Positions 25,987-35,229 of a DNA stretch of 39,956 bases are shown in pieces (within the stretch, counting starts at the first letter, position 1; every line of letters begins with the position of its first letter). Both the position numbers and the translations under genes were made by a program. This DNA comes from Burkholderiales bacterium. Its GTDB lineage: Bacteria; Pseudomonadota; Gammaproteobacteria; Burkholderiales; Usitatibacteraceae. The notes below the pieces were generated by a model. That model had not been told where the DNA came from. It ran no database searches and saw nothing but the letters and a program-made list of their open reading frames with translations. The DNA is taken from the NCBI GenBank assembly GCA_025360815.1, contig JANYBL010000014.1:1-39956 (forward strand), written 5' to 3'.

Positions 25987-26209
25987 ATTTTTACCTTATG
26001 TTCAAATTTGATGATGGCTATGAAAGCTATTTGCCGCGTTTTCACATTGCCACGTTGTGACGTTGTGACATCGCCCCGTTAAGTTGAGCAACCGCCATTA
26101 TCTGCTTTGCTCCTATCAACTTCATTGTTAATGCGACTAACGCCCAAAAATGCCGTACCACATGCGATCCGTCATGATGACCCGCTGAGCGTTCATCATT
26201 GCAGGCACA

Positions 26210-28003
26210 CTACTTGCCATCGACTTGCAGGATCGCCAAAAATGCCTCTTGAGGAATCTCGACGCTACCGACTTGCTTCATGCGTTTTTTACCTGCCTTT
26301 TGTTTCTCAAGCAATTTGCGTTTTCGTGAAATATCGCCGCCGTAACACTTCGCCAGGACGTTCTTGCGAAGCGCTTTGACATTTTCGCGGGCGATAATAT
26401 TGGCACCAATCGCTGCCTGCACGGCGACATCAAACATCTGACGGGGGATCAATTCGCGCATTTTTGCCGCCAACTCACGGCCACGGTACTGACTGTTGGC
26501 GCGGTGCACGATGAGAGACAGCGCATCGACTTTCTCGCCGTTAATCATGATGTCGAGCTTGACCAAATCGGCAGCGCGATACTCTTTAAAATCATAATCC
26601 AGTGATGCGTAGCCGCGTGAAACAGACTTCAATTTATCAAAGAAATCCATCACCACTTCGTTCATCGGCATTTCATAGGTCAGAATCACCTGACGCCCCG
26701 CGTATTGCATATCGACTTGCGAGCCACGCTTGTTATTGCACAGCGTGATCACAGCACCGACATATTCCTGCGGCATGAGCATCGTCGCCGTGATAATGGG
26801 CTCACGGATTTCCAAGATTTTGGATAATTCCGGCAACTTCGATGGATTCTCAATCTCGATGACCGTGTTGTCCATGTTGACGATCTGATAGATTACCGTT
26901 GGCGCGGTGGTAATCAGTTCCATGTTGTATTCGCGCTCCAAGCGCTCCTGCACGATTTCCATGTGCAGCAAGCCAAGGAACCCACAGCGGAAGCCAAAGC
27001 CCAATGCCTGCGAGGTCTCTGGCTCAAAGCGCAAGCTGGAATCGTTTAATTGCAATTTATTGAGTGCGTCGCGGAGCGCGTCATATTGGTTCGATTCAAT
27101 CGGATACAGCCCCGCAAACACTTGTGGTTTTATCTCCTTGAACCCCGGTAATGCACTGGCTGCCGGACGATCAACATGTGTAACCGTGTCGCCCACTTTG
27201 GCTGATTTTAATTCTTTTATACCGGCGATAATAAAGCCCACGCCGCCCGCTGAAAGCTCGGTACGTGCCAGTGATTTGGGCGTAAAAACACCCACTTGCT
27301 CGACCAGGTTTTGCGCACCCGTCGCCATCATTAAGATTTTTTCTTTCGGCTTTAACACGCCATCGACAACGCGAACCAACATCACCACACCAACGTAATT
27401 ATCAAACCAAGAATCGATAATCAGCGCCTTAAAAGGCGCCGAGCGATCTCCCTTGGGCGGCGGGATTTTTGCAATCACGGTCTCAATGACGTCTTCGATA
27501 CCAATGCCGGTTTTGGCGCTGCATTGCACCGCATCTGAAGCGTAGATTCCGACGATATCCTCAATCTCGGCGATGACTCGGGCTGGATCGGCTGAGGGCA
27601 AGTCGATCTTGTTCAATACCGGCACAACTTCAACGCCCAACTCAACGGCCGTGTAGCAATTCGCCACCGTTTGCGCTTCCACCCCCTGCGATGAATCCAC
27701 CACGAGCAGCGCGCCCTCACAAGCGGACAACGAACGGGAGACCTCATACGAGAAATCAACGTGGCCAGGGGTGTCGATCAAATTCAGTTCATAGGTTTGA
27801 CCATCACGCGCTTTGTACGTCAGTGCGGCCGTTTGTGCCTTAATCGTGATGCCGCGCTCACGTTCCAAATCCATGGAATCCAACACTTGAGATTCCATTT
27901 CGCGCGACGACAACCCGCCGCAACGCTCAATAATACGATCCGCGAGCGTCGATTTGCCGTGGTCGATATGGGCAATAATGGAGAAATTTCTGATTAAATT
28001 CAT
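26210..28003 (-). CDS. lepA: elongation factor 4 (LepA)
   Basis: A 597-residue translational GTPase, full length, that acts on ribosomes in initiation or back-translocation. G1 [14 protein letters not shown]3 DTPGHVDF and G4 NKIDLP are intact. The C-terminal domain specific to LepA ends with [22 protein letters not shown]. The start is the ATG of [12 protein letters not shown]. It lies ahead of lepB and behind a long perfect hairpin at 28021. Confidence 0.97.
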   Translation of the reverse strand: MNLIRNFSIIAHIDHGKSTLADRIIERCGGLSSREMESQVLDSMDLERERGITIKAQTAALTYKARDGQTYELNLIDTPGHVDFSYEVSRSLSACEGALLVVDSSQGVEAQTVANCYTAVELGVEVVPVLNKIDLPSADPARVIAEIEDIVGIYASDAVQCSAKTGIGIEDVIETVIAKIPPPKGDRSAPFKALIIDSWFDNYVGVVMLVRVVDGVLKPKEKILMMATGAQNLVEQVGVFTPKSLARTELSAGGVGFIIAGIKELKSAKVGDTVTHVDRPAASALPGFKEIKPQVFAGLYPIESNQYDALRDALNKLQLNDSSLRFEPETSQALGFGFRCGFLGLLHMEIVQERLEREYNMELITTAPTVIYQIVNMDNTVIEIENPSKLPELSKILEIREPIITATMLMPQEYVGAVITLCNNKRGSQVDMQYAGRQVILTYEMPMNEVVMDFFDKLKSVSRGYASLDYDFKEYRAADLVKLDIMINGEKVDALSLIVHRANSQYRGRELAAKMRELIPRQMFDVAVQAAIGANIIARENVKALRKNVLAKCYGGDISRKRKLLEKQKAGKKRMKQVGSVEIPQEAFLAILQVDGK

Positions 28004-28020
28004 GGGTTTAGATGTCCACC

Positions 28021-28054
28021 AACAACAAGGGCACGATGTCGTGCCCTTGTTGTT
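28021..28054 (-). terminator. perfect hairpin between the glutaredoxin-like gene and lepA
   Basis: AACAACAAGGGCACGA and its exact complement TCGTGCCCTTGTTGTT are separated by two bases. It lies 119 bases after the glutaredoxin-like gene and 17 bases before lepA. No clean T run follows, so termination is likely but not certain; the stem core AAGGGCACG is the same as in the efp terminator. Confidence 0.6.
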
Positions 28055-28173
28055 AACGCATTCGAAAGGTTATGCAAGATAGCCGCAGATTTTAACCGAA
28101 AAGTACTGTCGACGGCGACTTAATTTAGGAGCACTCGTGTTGATCTAGGGGTCGGCATTGGCGTCGCCACTGG

Positions 28174-28521
28174 CTATTGAGAAGTGATTGAAAGTGCCGC
28201 CAGCAGCGCGTTTTCATTCAAAAAATAGTGGCAAATTTCAGTTTTCGTGTTGTTTATCGCGTTATTTGTTGCGGCGTTCCCCACTTCGACAGTCGCGTCC
28301 TTTTCTAGATCATTAGCGGTATCAGCGATCAATAGAACCGGCACTTTGTCTCCCCAAGCGCTTTCTAATGCCGAATGTTGATCAATATCGACGATCTCAA
28401 TATCGAAATGGTGAAACAACTCGGGTTGCGTCAAAACGCGGCGCTGCACCAGCTGCAGCGCCGCAATCATGTCATCGCAAAGATGGCAGTAAGTGCGAGA
28501 AAGAACAAAGAGCTTCTTCAA
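28174..28521 (-). CDS. glutaredoxin-family protein (DUF836 type)
   Basis: A 115-residue small thioredoxin-fold protein. The start MKKLFVLSRTYCHLCDDM carries a CxxC pair of the DUF836/glutaredoxin-like type, and VVDIDQHSALESAWGDKVPVLLI gives the conserved 'D...YG..VPVL' segment. An asparagine-rich stretch with several NN pairs interrupts the usual short end. This gene is regularly found between mucD and lepA in betaproteobacteria. The redox partner is not known. Start: the ATG at 28521. Confidence 0.88.
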   Translation of the reverse strand: MKKLFVLSRTYCHLCDDMIAALQLVQRRVLTQPELFHHFDIEIVDIDQHSALESAWGDKVPVLLIADTANDLEKDATVEVGNAATNNAINNTKTEICHYFLNENALLAALSITSQ

Positions 28522-28629
28522 ATTTTCAAGCTTGCTTCCTAAAGTTGCTAATTTGCCTGACTGTCATTATTTTTCCGCTTTTACGATACGCCAACGCATT
28601 GTCAATGGACTCTTTGACTCTTTGCTTCA

Positions 28630-30222
28630 TTACTTTTTAGTGACTGCGCCATCGGGCTTCAAGGTAATGTAGCGCGTATCTTTGGCGCGCTGTACCAGCA
28701 ATGCAACTGCCTTCTTGTCATCTGCTTTGGCGACGAGTTCATTGAACTGCTTTGCGTTTTTTACTTCAGTCGTATTGAAGGATAAAATCACATCACCCGC
28801 CTGCAAACCTGCGCGCTCGGCTGGGCCGTCAACGTCTTCAACCAGCACGCCCTGCGTCAATTTAAGGTCTGATTTTTCCGTTGCACTGAGGTCTTTAACC
28901 AGCAAGCCCAAGCGGTTGGTGTCGTCCCCCGTTGCAGGTGTGTCCTTTTTTGTGGCGACCGCATTTAGATCCTGGGGCGCCTCAACCACGTTAACCACAT
29001 AATCCTTTTCCACACCTTTGCGCCAAATCGTCAACGTTACTTTGCTGCCGGGCGCTTTGCTGGCAATACTGCGCACCACATCGATATTGGTCTTGACAGC
29101 GATCCCGCTTACTTTACGAATGATGTCACGGGCTTTGATACCTGCCTTCTCGGCGGGCCCACCCTCTTCGACTTCGTCGATCATCACTCCAGGCGATGCC
29201 GGCAAGCCTAGCGCCTCGGCCAATTCATCGGTAATCGGCGCGCTGCCCATGCGGATTGCTATGCGTCCTCTTGCAACCTTGCCGGCTTTGATAATTTGAT
29301 TTGCCGTGTCGACAGCGGTGTTGATAGGAATCGCAAACGAAATGCCAATATACCCGCCCCCTCCGGAAAAAATTTGCGAATTGATACCGATCACTTCACC
29401 TTTGATATTAAACAAAGGACCGCCAGAATTACCCGGGTTGACTGCAGCGTCGGTTTGGATAAACGGCACGAAATCGCCCGTATCGCGGGTCTTGGCGCTG
29501 ACAATACCGGCGGTGACGGTATTTTCGAACCCAAACGGCGAGCCAATAGCCATCACCCACTCGCCGACGCGAACCTTGTCCGAATCGCCAATGGCGACTT
29601 TCGGTAAGCCGATTGCTTCGAGCTTCAATACCGCAACATCGGTACGCTGGTCGGAGCCAATCACTTTGGCTTTAAATTCGCGTTTGTCGGTTAAGGTCAC
29701 CGTCACTTCGTCAGCATTGGCCACGACGTGCGCGTTGGTGAGCACATAACCGTCAGCTGAAAAAACAAAGCCTGAACCTTGACCCAAATTGCGCAGCGGC
29801 GCTTCTTCGGTTCCACCGGGCGGCGTGATTTTGGGCGCTTTACGGCGCGGCGCATTGGGGTTATTCGGGTTATTCGGGTTGCCGGGATTCGGGATGGCGC
29901 CAGGCGGCATGAAACGGCGGAAAAACTCATACGCTGGATCGTTTTCATCTAATTGCGGCATGCCTGGATTACCTTGTCCGCTTGGCGCCCGCTGCGGGCG
30001 GGCTTTGGTACTGACGTTCACGACAGACGGGCCAAACTTATCGACTAGTTCGGTGAAATCAGGCAACTCTTTCGCATTGGCGCTGGTATTCGGCAACGCG
30101 AGCAACAGTGCTGCCGCAGCAACAAAAAACACGACAGCAAGCCATTTTAAGTTAACCGCTTTAGCTGGTTTTGCACGGATGGCAATATCAACGTTATTTT
30201 TTTGGGTATTGCGATAGTTCAT
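28630..30222 (-). CDS. mucD: periplasmic serine endoprotease MucD/DegP family
   Basis: A 530-residue Do-type protease with quality control and envelope-stress roles. A signal-anchor-like hydrophobic helix lies at the start (WLAVVFFVAAAALLLALP). The trypsin-like catalytic residues are in TNAHVVANADE, RTDVAVLKL and GNSGGPLF, and two PDZ domains follow (IDEVEEGGPAEKAGIKARDII and LVEDVDGPAERAGLQAGDVIL). A proline/asparagine-rich linker near residues 95-120 has a 9-bp repeat at 29859-29876. The ATG at 30222 is used because GGAGA lies seven bases ahead, while the ATG at 30237 has no such site. It is the last envelope-stress gene after mucB, with 160 bases between. Confidence 0.94.
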   Translation of the reverse strand: MNYRNTQKNNVDIAIRAKPAKAVNLKWLAVVFFVAAAALLLALPNTSANAKELPDFTELVDKFGPSVVNVSTKARPQRAPSGQGNPGMPQLDENDPAYEFFRRFMPPGAIPNPGNPNNPNNPNAPRRKAPKITPPGGTEEAPLRNLGQGSGFVFSADGYVLTNAHVVANADEVTVTLTDKREFKAKVIGSDQRTDVAVLKLEAIGLPKVAIGDSDKVRVGEWVMAIGSPFGFENTVTAGIVSAKTRDTGDFVPFIQTDAAVNPGNSGGPLFNIKGEVIGINSQIFSGGGGYIGISFAIPINTAVDTANQIIKAGKVARGRIAIRMGSAPITDELAEALGLPASPGVMIDEVEEGGPAEKAGIKARDIIRKVSGIAVKTNIDVVRSIASKAPGSKVTLTIWRKGVEKDYVVNVVEAPQDLNAVATKKDTPATGDDTNRLGLLVKDLSATEKSDLKLTQGVLVEDVDGPAERAGLQAGDVILSFNTTEVKNAKQFNELVAKADDKKAVALLVQRAKDTRYITLKPDGAVTKK

Positions 30223-30382
30223 TCTATATTTCTCCATTAAAGCAGGTAACTAAAACATCCGGTGGGCATATCAATTATCAAGAATATGCCAATAACAGGG
30301 GTATCACGCCATGACGCGATATTTATGGCCGGTCGCACTTTTTTACGCGTAACGTTGATTCAGAAATATCCATAATCAAATT

Positions 30383-31615
30383 CTATCGGGTTAATTTCTG
30401 GGCGGTTTTGTCAATTTCAACTGGACGATCCGCGCGGGTTCTGCTTACGCCATCCGCAATCGCTTGCACTGTCGCTAGCGGCACTTCACCCATCACGGTG
30501 ATCTGATGATCGGCCACCGTGCGTACCGCAAAGCTGGTCGGACTCTCATCCGATGAGCCCGCTGCGGTCAGCTTGCCTGGCAATTGCGACTGCTCGGCAA
30601 ATACGGAAACATGGGCCAAGCCGTCGGAAAAAACCAAATGCGCCACTGGCTGCGGACGGCCCGTTAGAAAGCGCATCATTTCCATGACTTTTTTAAAGCC
30701 AGAGGGCAAATTACTGACGAGCCAACCGGTATTGGTGTCTGAGCTTGTGGCAGTCGTCGAGGGTAACGAAGGGGACGATGCCGGTGATAGCGGCGCAGGG
30801 GGCGCCTTAACCGAATAATCGCGGAGCCATGTTGACGTTTGTGCATTTTGCTCGTAGCGGGATTTAATTCCCGTCTTTGCCACACTCCTATTCACATCAA
30901 GCTGGGTGAACATAAATTGTTCGAGCAACTGACTACGATCATTGTAGGTGCGCGCCCTCAGCAATAGTCCTGTGCCTACCTCAGCACAAAGCTTTTGCGC
31001 GTAGCGCATTTCATCTTTAGGTTCCAAGGTCAGCCATTGGCAATCAAAGCCCGCGATCCGCTCAACCGGACCCATTTTCACGCGATAATTATCCGAAACA
31101 GATTTGGGATTCCCGGTAATCAATGAAGGAAAAAAACGCCCGCTCGCACGACGGTCTACCCGCACCACTTTCAAATCGGGCTGATAGCAAAACATTTCCT
31201 CATTGCGTCGAATAATTTCATGCATCGGGCCATCCAGCGCCTCAATTTTTTCATGCTCTACGCCTTGGCGATCGAGCAAATGGGTGACCCGAGAGGTGCT
31301 GCTGTTATCGACCGTTTGATGGACAAAAACACCGGTGTAAGGCAGCTCACGCGCCGCTTTCGAAATTCGCTCCAGCCATTCAATTGCCTCATGCTCTCGT
31401 ACCTCGGGCGGCGAGCGGACATCGCGGTCGCGGGCGTGTGCAGTTGTTGTCCATCCGCACATCAACGTCAATAGCACCAGCATAAGCGAATAAAAAACGC
31501 TGGTGACTAATTGATGTCGCGCCGCTGAATCATCACTTCTTGCCAAAGCGGTATGGGGGGAAACCCAGACAATCGATCTGTTCATCACTATCGCTGAAAA
31601 TACAAAATTGCTCAC
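30383..31615 (-). CDS. mucB: sigma-E regulatory protein MucB/RseB
   Basis: A 410-residue periplasmic protein that binds the anti-sigma factor and protects it from proteolysis until misfolded porins or lipopolysaccharide displace it. A signal segment, VFYSLMLVLLTLMCGW followed by AHA, precedes the mature part. LPYTGVFVHQ begins the lipoprotein-carrier-like domain. MRYAQKLCAEVGTGLLLRA and the C-terminal domain with HLVFSDGLAHVSVFAE are typical. The start is a GTG overlapping the mucA stop (GTGA) behind GAGG; an ATG ten codons later is the alternative. Position and sequence agree on the function. Confidence 0.93.
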   Translation of the reverse strand: MSNFVFSAIVMNRSIVWVSPHTALARSDDSAARHQLVTSVFYSLMLVLLTLMCGWTTTAHARDRDVRSPPEVREHEAIEWLERISKAARELPYTGVFVHQTVDNSSTSRVTHLLDRQGVEHEKIEALDGPMHEIIRRNEEMFCYQPDLKVVRVDRRASGRFFPSLITGNPKSVSDNYRVKMGPVERIAGFDCQWLTLEPKDEMRYAQKLCAEVGTGLLLRARTYNDRSQLLEQFMFTQLDVNRSVAKTGIKSRYEQNAQTSTWLRDYSVKAPPAPLSPASSPSLPSTTATSSDTNTGWLVSNLPSGFKKVMEMMRFLTGRPQPVAHLVFSDGLAHVSVFAEQSQLPGKLTAAGSSDESPTSFAVRTVADHQITVMGEVPLATVQAIADGVSRTRADRPVEIDKTAQKLTR

Positions 31616-32355
31616 TGATTGACGGCCTCGCGTTGCTCGGTACGTGGCAACTGATTGCGTGGTTGTTCAATTCGTGGGCGTTCATTGAGCGGCAGCGGCT
31701 GTTGGTTCATGCGCTCAGTGCGTTCAGGACGTTTCAGCGCTGCCGCCTGCAATGCGCCAGGGTTCGCAAATTGGCGATGTACCAGCAAATAATCATTGAC
31801 ACGGATTTCAGACGCGTTGCTGTCAGCCAACACTTGGGCCTGCTTCGTCGGCGCTTGTTGCGCCACCACTGCTGACGCGACACCGCCTTGCTGCTGTTTA
31901 AATGCGACCACACCAATTGCGGAAACGGTCACCACGGATGCTGCCATGGCCAACGCAAACCGCGTTTTTTGGTGAACGGGAGCCGGTTTAGTGTTGCTTG
32001 CTTGCAGCGCCAGATCACGGGCGGCGGCGGGAGCAAATACGGTTGGTTCAATTGCCAATTGCGCAAAAATGGCCTCGGCGGAAACACGGCGGCGCGAGAC
32101 CGCCGCACTAATTGGCGCGGCAACCTGCGTGGTGCTGGATACGTTCGCCGGCGTCGAACCGTTTGTCGGCTGTTGCATCACCTGGCCTCGCAATGCATCG
32201 CCAATCAGGTGGTAGCAATCCCAATTGCCGCGTTGTGCATCGTTTTGCCCCAGCGCCTTAATGACCGCCAGCGCGTCGTCTCGCGCCAGCTCGCCATCCA
32301 TCAACGCTGATAATTTTTCGTTGCTGGTGTTGCCAATGTTGCTCGTGTTTGCCAT
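31612..32355 (-). CDS. mucA: anti-sigma-E factor MucA/RseA
   Basis: A 247-residue inner-membrane anti-sigma factor. The N-terminal cytoplasmic sigma-binding part reads SNEKLSALMDGELARDDALAVIKAL and NWDCYHLIGDALRG. A single helix, FALAMAASVVTVSAIGVVAF, crosses the membrane; the C-terminal tail is arginine, proline and glutamine rich. The start is the ATG at 32355, six bases after AGGAG and overlapping the rpoE stop (TAATG), which implies coupled synthesis with the sigma factor. The frame stays open upstream inside rpoE but has no better start. Confidence 0.92.
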   Translation of the reverse strand: MANTSNIGNTSNEKLSALMDGELARDDALAVIKALGQNDAQRGNWDCYHLIGDALRGQVMQQPTNGSTPANVSSTTQVAAPISAAVSRRRVSAEAIFAQLAIEPTVFAPAAARDLALQASNTKPAPVHQKTRFALAMAASVVTVSAIGVVAFKQQQGGVASAVVAQQAPTKQAQVLADSNASEIRVNDYLLVHRQFANPGALQAAALKRPERTERMNQQPLPLNERPRIEQPRNQLPRTEQREAVNQ

Positions 32356-33251
32356 TACCATCTCCTGTCTTGCGACGTATCCAACTGCGGCCGTAATTGC
32401 TCGGCCACTGCTTCTCGCGCACGGAATATCCGTGATCGTACCGTACCTATCGGGCAATCCATAATCTGTGCAATCTCTTCGTAACTCATACCCTCGATTT
32501 CACGCAGGGTTATCGCGGTTCTCAATTCCTCTGGCAGCGCATCAATGGTTTTATTAACGATCTGGCCAATCTGCTTTGACATCAGTTCCGCGTCCGGGGT
32601 TGCAACATCGCGCAGCCCGGTTGCATCTTCAAATCCCTCCGCTTCCTCCACATCAAATTCTGTGGTCGTCGGGGCGCGACGCCCCTTGGTCACCAAATAA
32701 TTTTTTGCGGTATTGATCGCGATGCGATAAAGCCAAGTGTAGAACGCGCTATCGCCCCGGAAATTTGCCAACGCGCGATACGCCTTAATAAACGCTTCCT
32801 GCGAAATATCTTCCACCTCGGCGTGGTCACGAACGATGCGCGATAACAGACGTTCCACCTTGCGCTGGTATTTGATGACGAGCAACTCAAACGCTTTTTT
32901 ATCGCCTGCCTGTGCCCGTTCGACTAACTGCTGATCGACTTCGCGATCACTCATCAACGATTTTCCCTGAACGATAAAATCACCCACAGCACCAGAAGCG
33001 GTTGCGCTAGCCGACTTGGTTGCTTTGGCAGCTTCCCGCTTAGTCTGCGTCAATCGTACGGACTTGGAAACGACGGCGCTAATCCTTGCGCCAAAGGCTT
33101 TGGCATTACCCATGCCGTTGCCAAGACTGTTTGCAACGCCCTTACCGTTCCCAATGCCATCCACATTCCCATTCCCAATCGCAGTTGCCATGCCGGGATG
33201 AACTACCAACCCGTCGGATATTATAAACGTCATGTCTGTCGTTGCGGTCAT
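32355..33251 (-). CDS. rpoE: RNA polymerase sigma-E factor with a 99-residue N-terminal extension
   Basis: The ECF sigma factor of envelope stress. The ordinary RpoE begins at MSDREVDQQLVERAQAGDKKAF, here residue 100 (ATG at 32954, behind AGGGA). Region 2 includes VEDISQEAFIKAYRALANFRG and FYTWLYRIAINTAKN; region 4 has LREIEGMSYEEIAQIMDCPIGTVRSRIFRAREA. Upstream the same frame continues for 99 residues to an ATG at 33251 with a strong AGGAG seven bases ahead. That leader is rich in glycine, asparagine and alanine (IGNGNVDGIGNGKG) and resembles no domain I know. Both starts look usable, so two forms may be made. The sigma-E-like promoter at 33394 lies upstream of both. Confidence 0.93.
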   Translation of the reverse strand: MTATTDMTFIISDGLVVHPGMATAIGNGNVDGIGNGKGVANSLGNGMGNAKAFGARISAVVSKSVRLTQTKREAAKATKSASATASGAVGDFIVQGKSLMSDREVDQQLVERAQAGDKKAFELLVIKYQRKVERLLSRIVRDHAEVEDISQEAFIKAYRALANFRGDSAFYTWLYRIAINTAKNYLVTKGRRAPTTTEFDVEEAEGFEDATGLRDVATPDAELMSKQIGQIVNKTIDALPEELRTAITLREIEGMSYEEIAQIMDCPIGTVRSRIFRAREAVAEQLRPQLDTSQDRRW

Positions 33252-33393
33252 GCTTGCTCTCCTGTTTTGTGGAATCTGCCTGTTGCGACTGCGCTGACTA
33301 AGCAGAAACGATATTCAATTGCTGCTGGCGTTCCACACGTTTGACTCTTTAACTTAATAGAAAACACCCTTTTTCATGCTTTTGCCACAACCA

Positions 33394-33421
33394 TGTGACA
33401 AATTTGCGGCCCAATAGTTCC
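33394..33421 (-). promoter_or_regulatory. candidate sigma-E promoter of the rpoE operon
   Basis: On the minus strand GGAACTA (-35, 33421-33415) and GTCACA (-10, 33399-33394) are separated by 15 bases. This agrees with the known sigma-E pattern GGAACTT, 15-16 bases, GTCnnA except for one base in the -35. Transcription would start near 33387, about 135 bases ahead of the extended rpoE ATG, consistent with autoregulation. Confidence 0.7.
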
Positions 33422-33527
33422 TGAACCGTACGCTGCGTCATTCACGCGCCAAAATTTCGATTTTTACCGCAAATTTCTGCTATGTTGAAATACGTTTTAT
33501 TGCAACGTAACCCCAAATGAATAAAAA

Positions 33528-35141
33528 ATGAAAAATTACGATGTATTAATTATCGGTTCAGGCTTAGCTGGCATGTCCCTGGCACTGAGGCTAGCAGAAA
33601 CACAAAAAGTTGCATTGTTAACAAAACATGAACTTTTAGATGCCGCCAGTGCTTGGGCGCAAGGCGGGATCGCGGCAGTGTTAAGCGACGATGATTCCGC
33701 CGAAAACCACATCCGTGATACCCATGTTGCCGGCGCAGGCTTGTGCAAAGACGAAGCGGTCCGATTTGTAGTGGAGCATGGCCGCGAGGCGGTTGAATGG
33801 TTGGTCGACCAAGGCGTGCCGTTCACCCGCGACGACGAAAACCATGCCGAACTGCACCTCACGCGCGAAGGCGGGCATTCGCATCGCCGCATCGTTCATG
33901 CAGCGGACGCGACTGGCCGTGCAGTGCAAAAAACGCTGGTTTCGCAACTCAAATCGCACCCGAATATTGAGGTGCTGGAGCACCACATTGCGGTAGATCT
34001 CATCACCAGCAAACGCCTTGGGCGCACGACTGAAAGCCCTGAAACCGCCAAAAATCGCTGTTACGGCGCTTATGCCTTGAACAACAAAACCGGCCGCGTC
34101 CACACTGTCGCCGCCAAATTTACTGCGCTTGCGACTGGCGGCGCGGGCAAGGTTTATTTATACACCACCAATCCGGACGTCGCCACCGGCGACGGCGTGG
34201 CAATGGGCTGGCGAGCGGGATGCCGCGTGGCGAATATGGAGTTTATGCAGTTTCACCCAACCTGCCTTTATCACCCTGCCGCCAAATCGTATTTAATTAC
34301 CGAGGCCGTGCGCGGTGAAGGCGGATTGCTGAAACTGCCCGACCCGAACAACAAATCCAAGCCCGGCGAACGATTCATGCCGGCGCATGATGAGCGCGCC
34401 GAACTGGCACCGCGCGACATCGTGGCACGGGCGATCGATTATGAAATGAAAAAGCGCGGCATCGATTTTGTCTATCTCGATATTTCGCACAAGCCCGCTA
34501 AATTTTTAAAATCACACTTCCCGAATATCTATGAAAAATGCCTTACGCTCGGCATTGATATCACCAAAGACGCAATTCCGATTGTGCCTGCCGCTCACTA
34601 CACCTGCGGCGGATTGGTAACTGATTTACGGGGCAGAACGGATGTTGAACAACTCTATGCGATCGGTGAAGTTTCCTGCACCGGCCTGCACGGCGCCAAC
34701 CGCTTGGCGAGCAATTCGCTACTCGAATGCCTGGTATTTTCAGAAGCGGTCATGAACGATATTCAAGCCGCCCCAGCGGTTGATTGCCCACCACTGCCCG
34801 CTTGGGATGAAAGCCGGGTCACCAACGCTGACGAGGAAATTATCATCTCGCACAATTGGGATGAGCTGCGCCGCTTCATGTGGGATTACGTCGGCATTGT
34901 CCGCACCGATAAACGACTGGAGCGCGCGATGCACCGCATTAATTTGTTGAAAGAAGAGATCCACGATTATTACGCTAACTTTCGCGTCACCAATGATTTA
35001 ATCGAAATGCGTAATCTGCTCCAAACCGCCGAGCTGATTGTGCGGTGTGCGGTTGAGCGCAAGGAAAGTCGCGGGCTGCATTACAGTGCCGACTACCCGA
35101 TGATGTTGGATGTAGCGATGGATACCGTTTTGGTGCCTTAG
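33528..35141 (+). CDS. nadB: L-aspartate oxidase
   Basis: A 537-residue flavoenzyme that oxidises L-aspartate to iminoaspartate, the first step of de novo NAD synthesis. The FAD loop is [19 protein letters not shown] (about 5-23), followed by [34 protein letters not shown] and [19 protein letters not shown] are family hallmarks. Length is standard. The ATG at 33528 has only an A-rich stretch ahead. It is divergent from rpoE, an arrangement also seen in E. coli. The stop codon TAG lies inside the first unit of a CCTTAG repeat. Confidence 0.96.
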   Translation: MKNYDVLIIGSGLAGMSLALRLAETQKVALLTKHELLDAASAWAQGGIAAVLSDDDSAENHIRDTHVAGAGLCKDEAVRFVVEHGREAVEWLVDQGVPFTRDDENHAELHLTREGGHSHRRIVHAADATGRAVQKTLVSQLKSHPNIEVLEHHIAVDLITSKRLGRTTESPETAKNRCYGAYALNNKTGRVHTVAAKFTALATGGAGKVYLYTTNPDVATGDGVAMGWRAGCRVANMEFMQFHPTCLYHPAAKSYLITEAVRGEGGLLKLPDPNNKSKPGERFMPAHDERAELAPRDIVARAIDYEMKKRGIDFVYLDISHKPAKFLKSHFPNIYEKCLTLGIDITKDAIPIVPAAHYTCGGLVTDLRGRTDVEQLYAIGEVSCTGLHGANRLASNSLLECLVFSEAVMNDIQAAPAVDCPPLPAWDESRVTNADEEIIISHNWDELRRFMWDYVGIVRTDKRLERAMHRINLLKEEIHDYYANFRVTNDLIEMRNLLQTAELIVRCAVERKESRGLHYSADYPMMLDVAMDTVLVP

Positions 35142-35159
35142 CCTTAGCCTTAGCCTTAG
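35136..35159 (+). repeat. hexamer repeat (CCTTAG)x4 spanning the nadB stop
   Basis: Four perfect CCTTAG units begin at the last sense codon of nadB and are followed by one CCTCAG. In the nadB frame each perfect unit reads CCT TAG, so the stop codon is repeated every two codons. Confidence 0.9.
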
Positions 35160-35229
35160 CCTCAGCCCTATCCCCATACAGCAACCTAAGCAATTGCGGT
35201 AATACAACCCGCAGCTCAAAGCCAACACA

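Noticed and set aside
26053-26068. CGTTGTGA duplication between lepA and lepB as an operator
   Set aside because: Two head-to-tail units without symmetry; more likely a small slippage duplication.
28608-28623. GACTCTTT duplication behind mucD as another stop-bearing array
   Set aside because: Only two units, and they carry no stop codon in the mucD direction.
32356-32457. Longer mucA start inside rpoE
   Set aside because: The ATG at 32355 has AGGAG at six bases and matches the family start; the upstream frame is only the shadow of rpoE.
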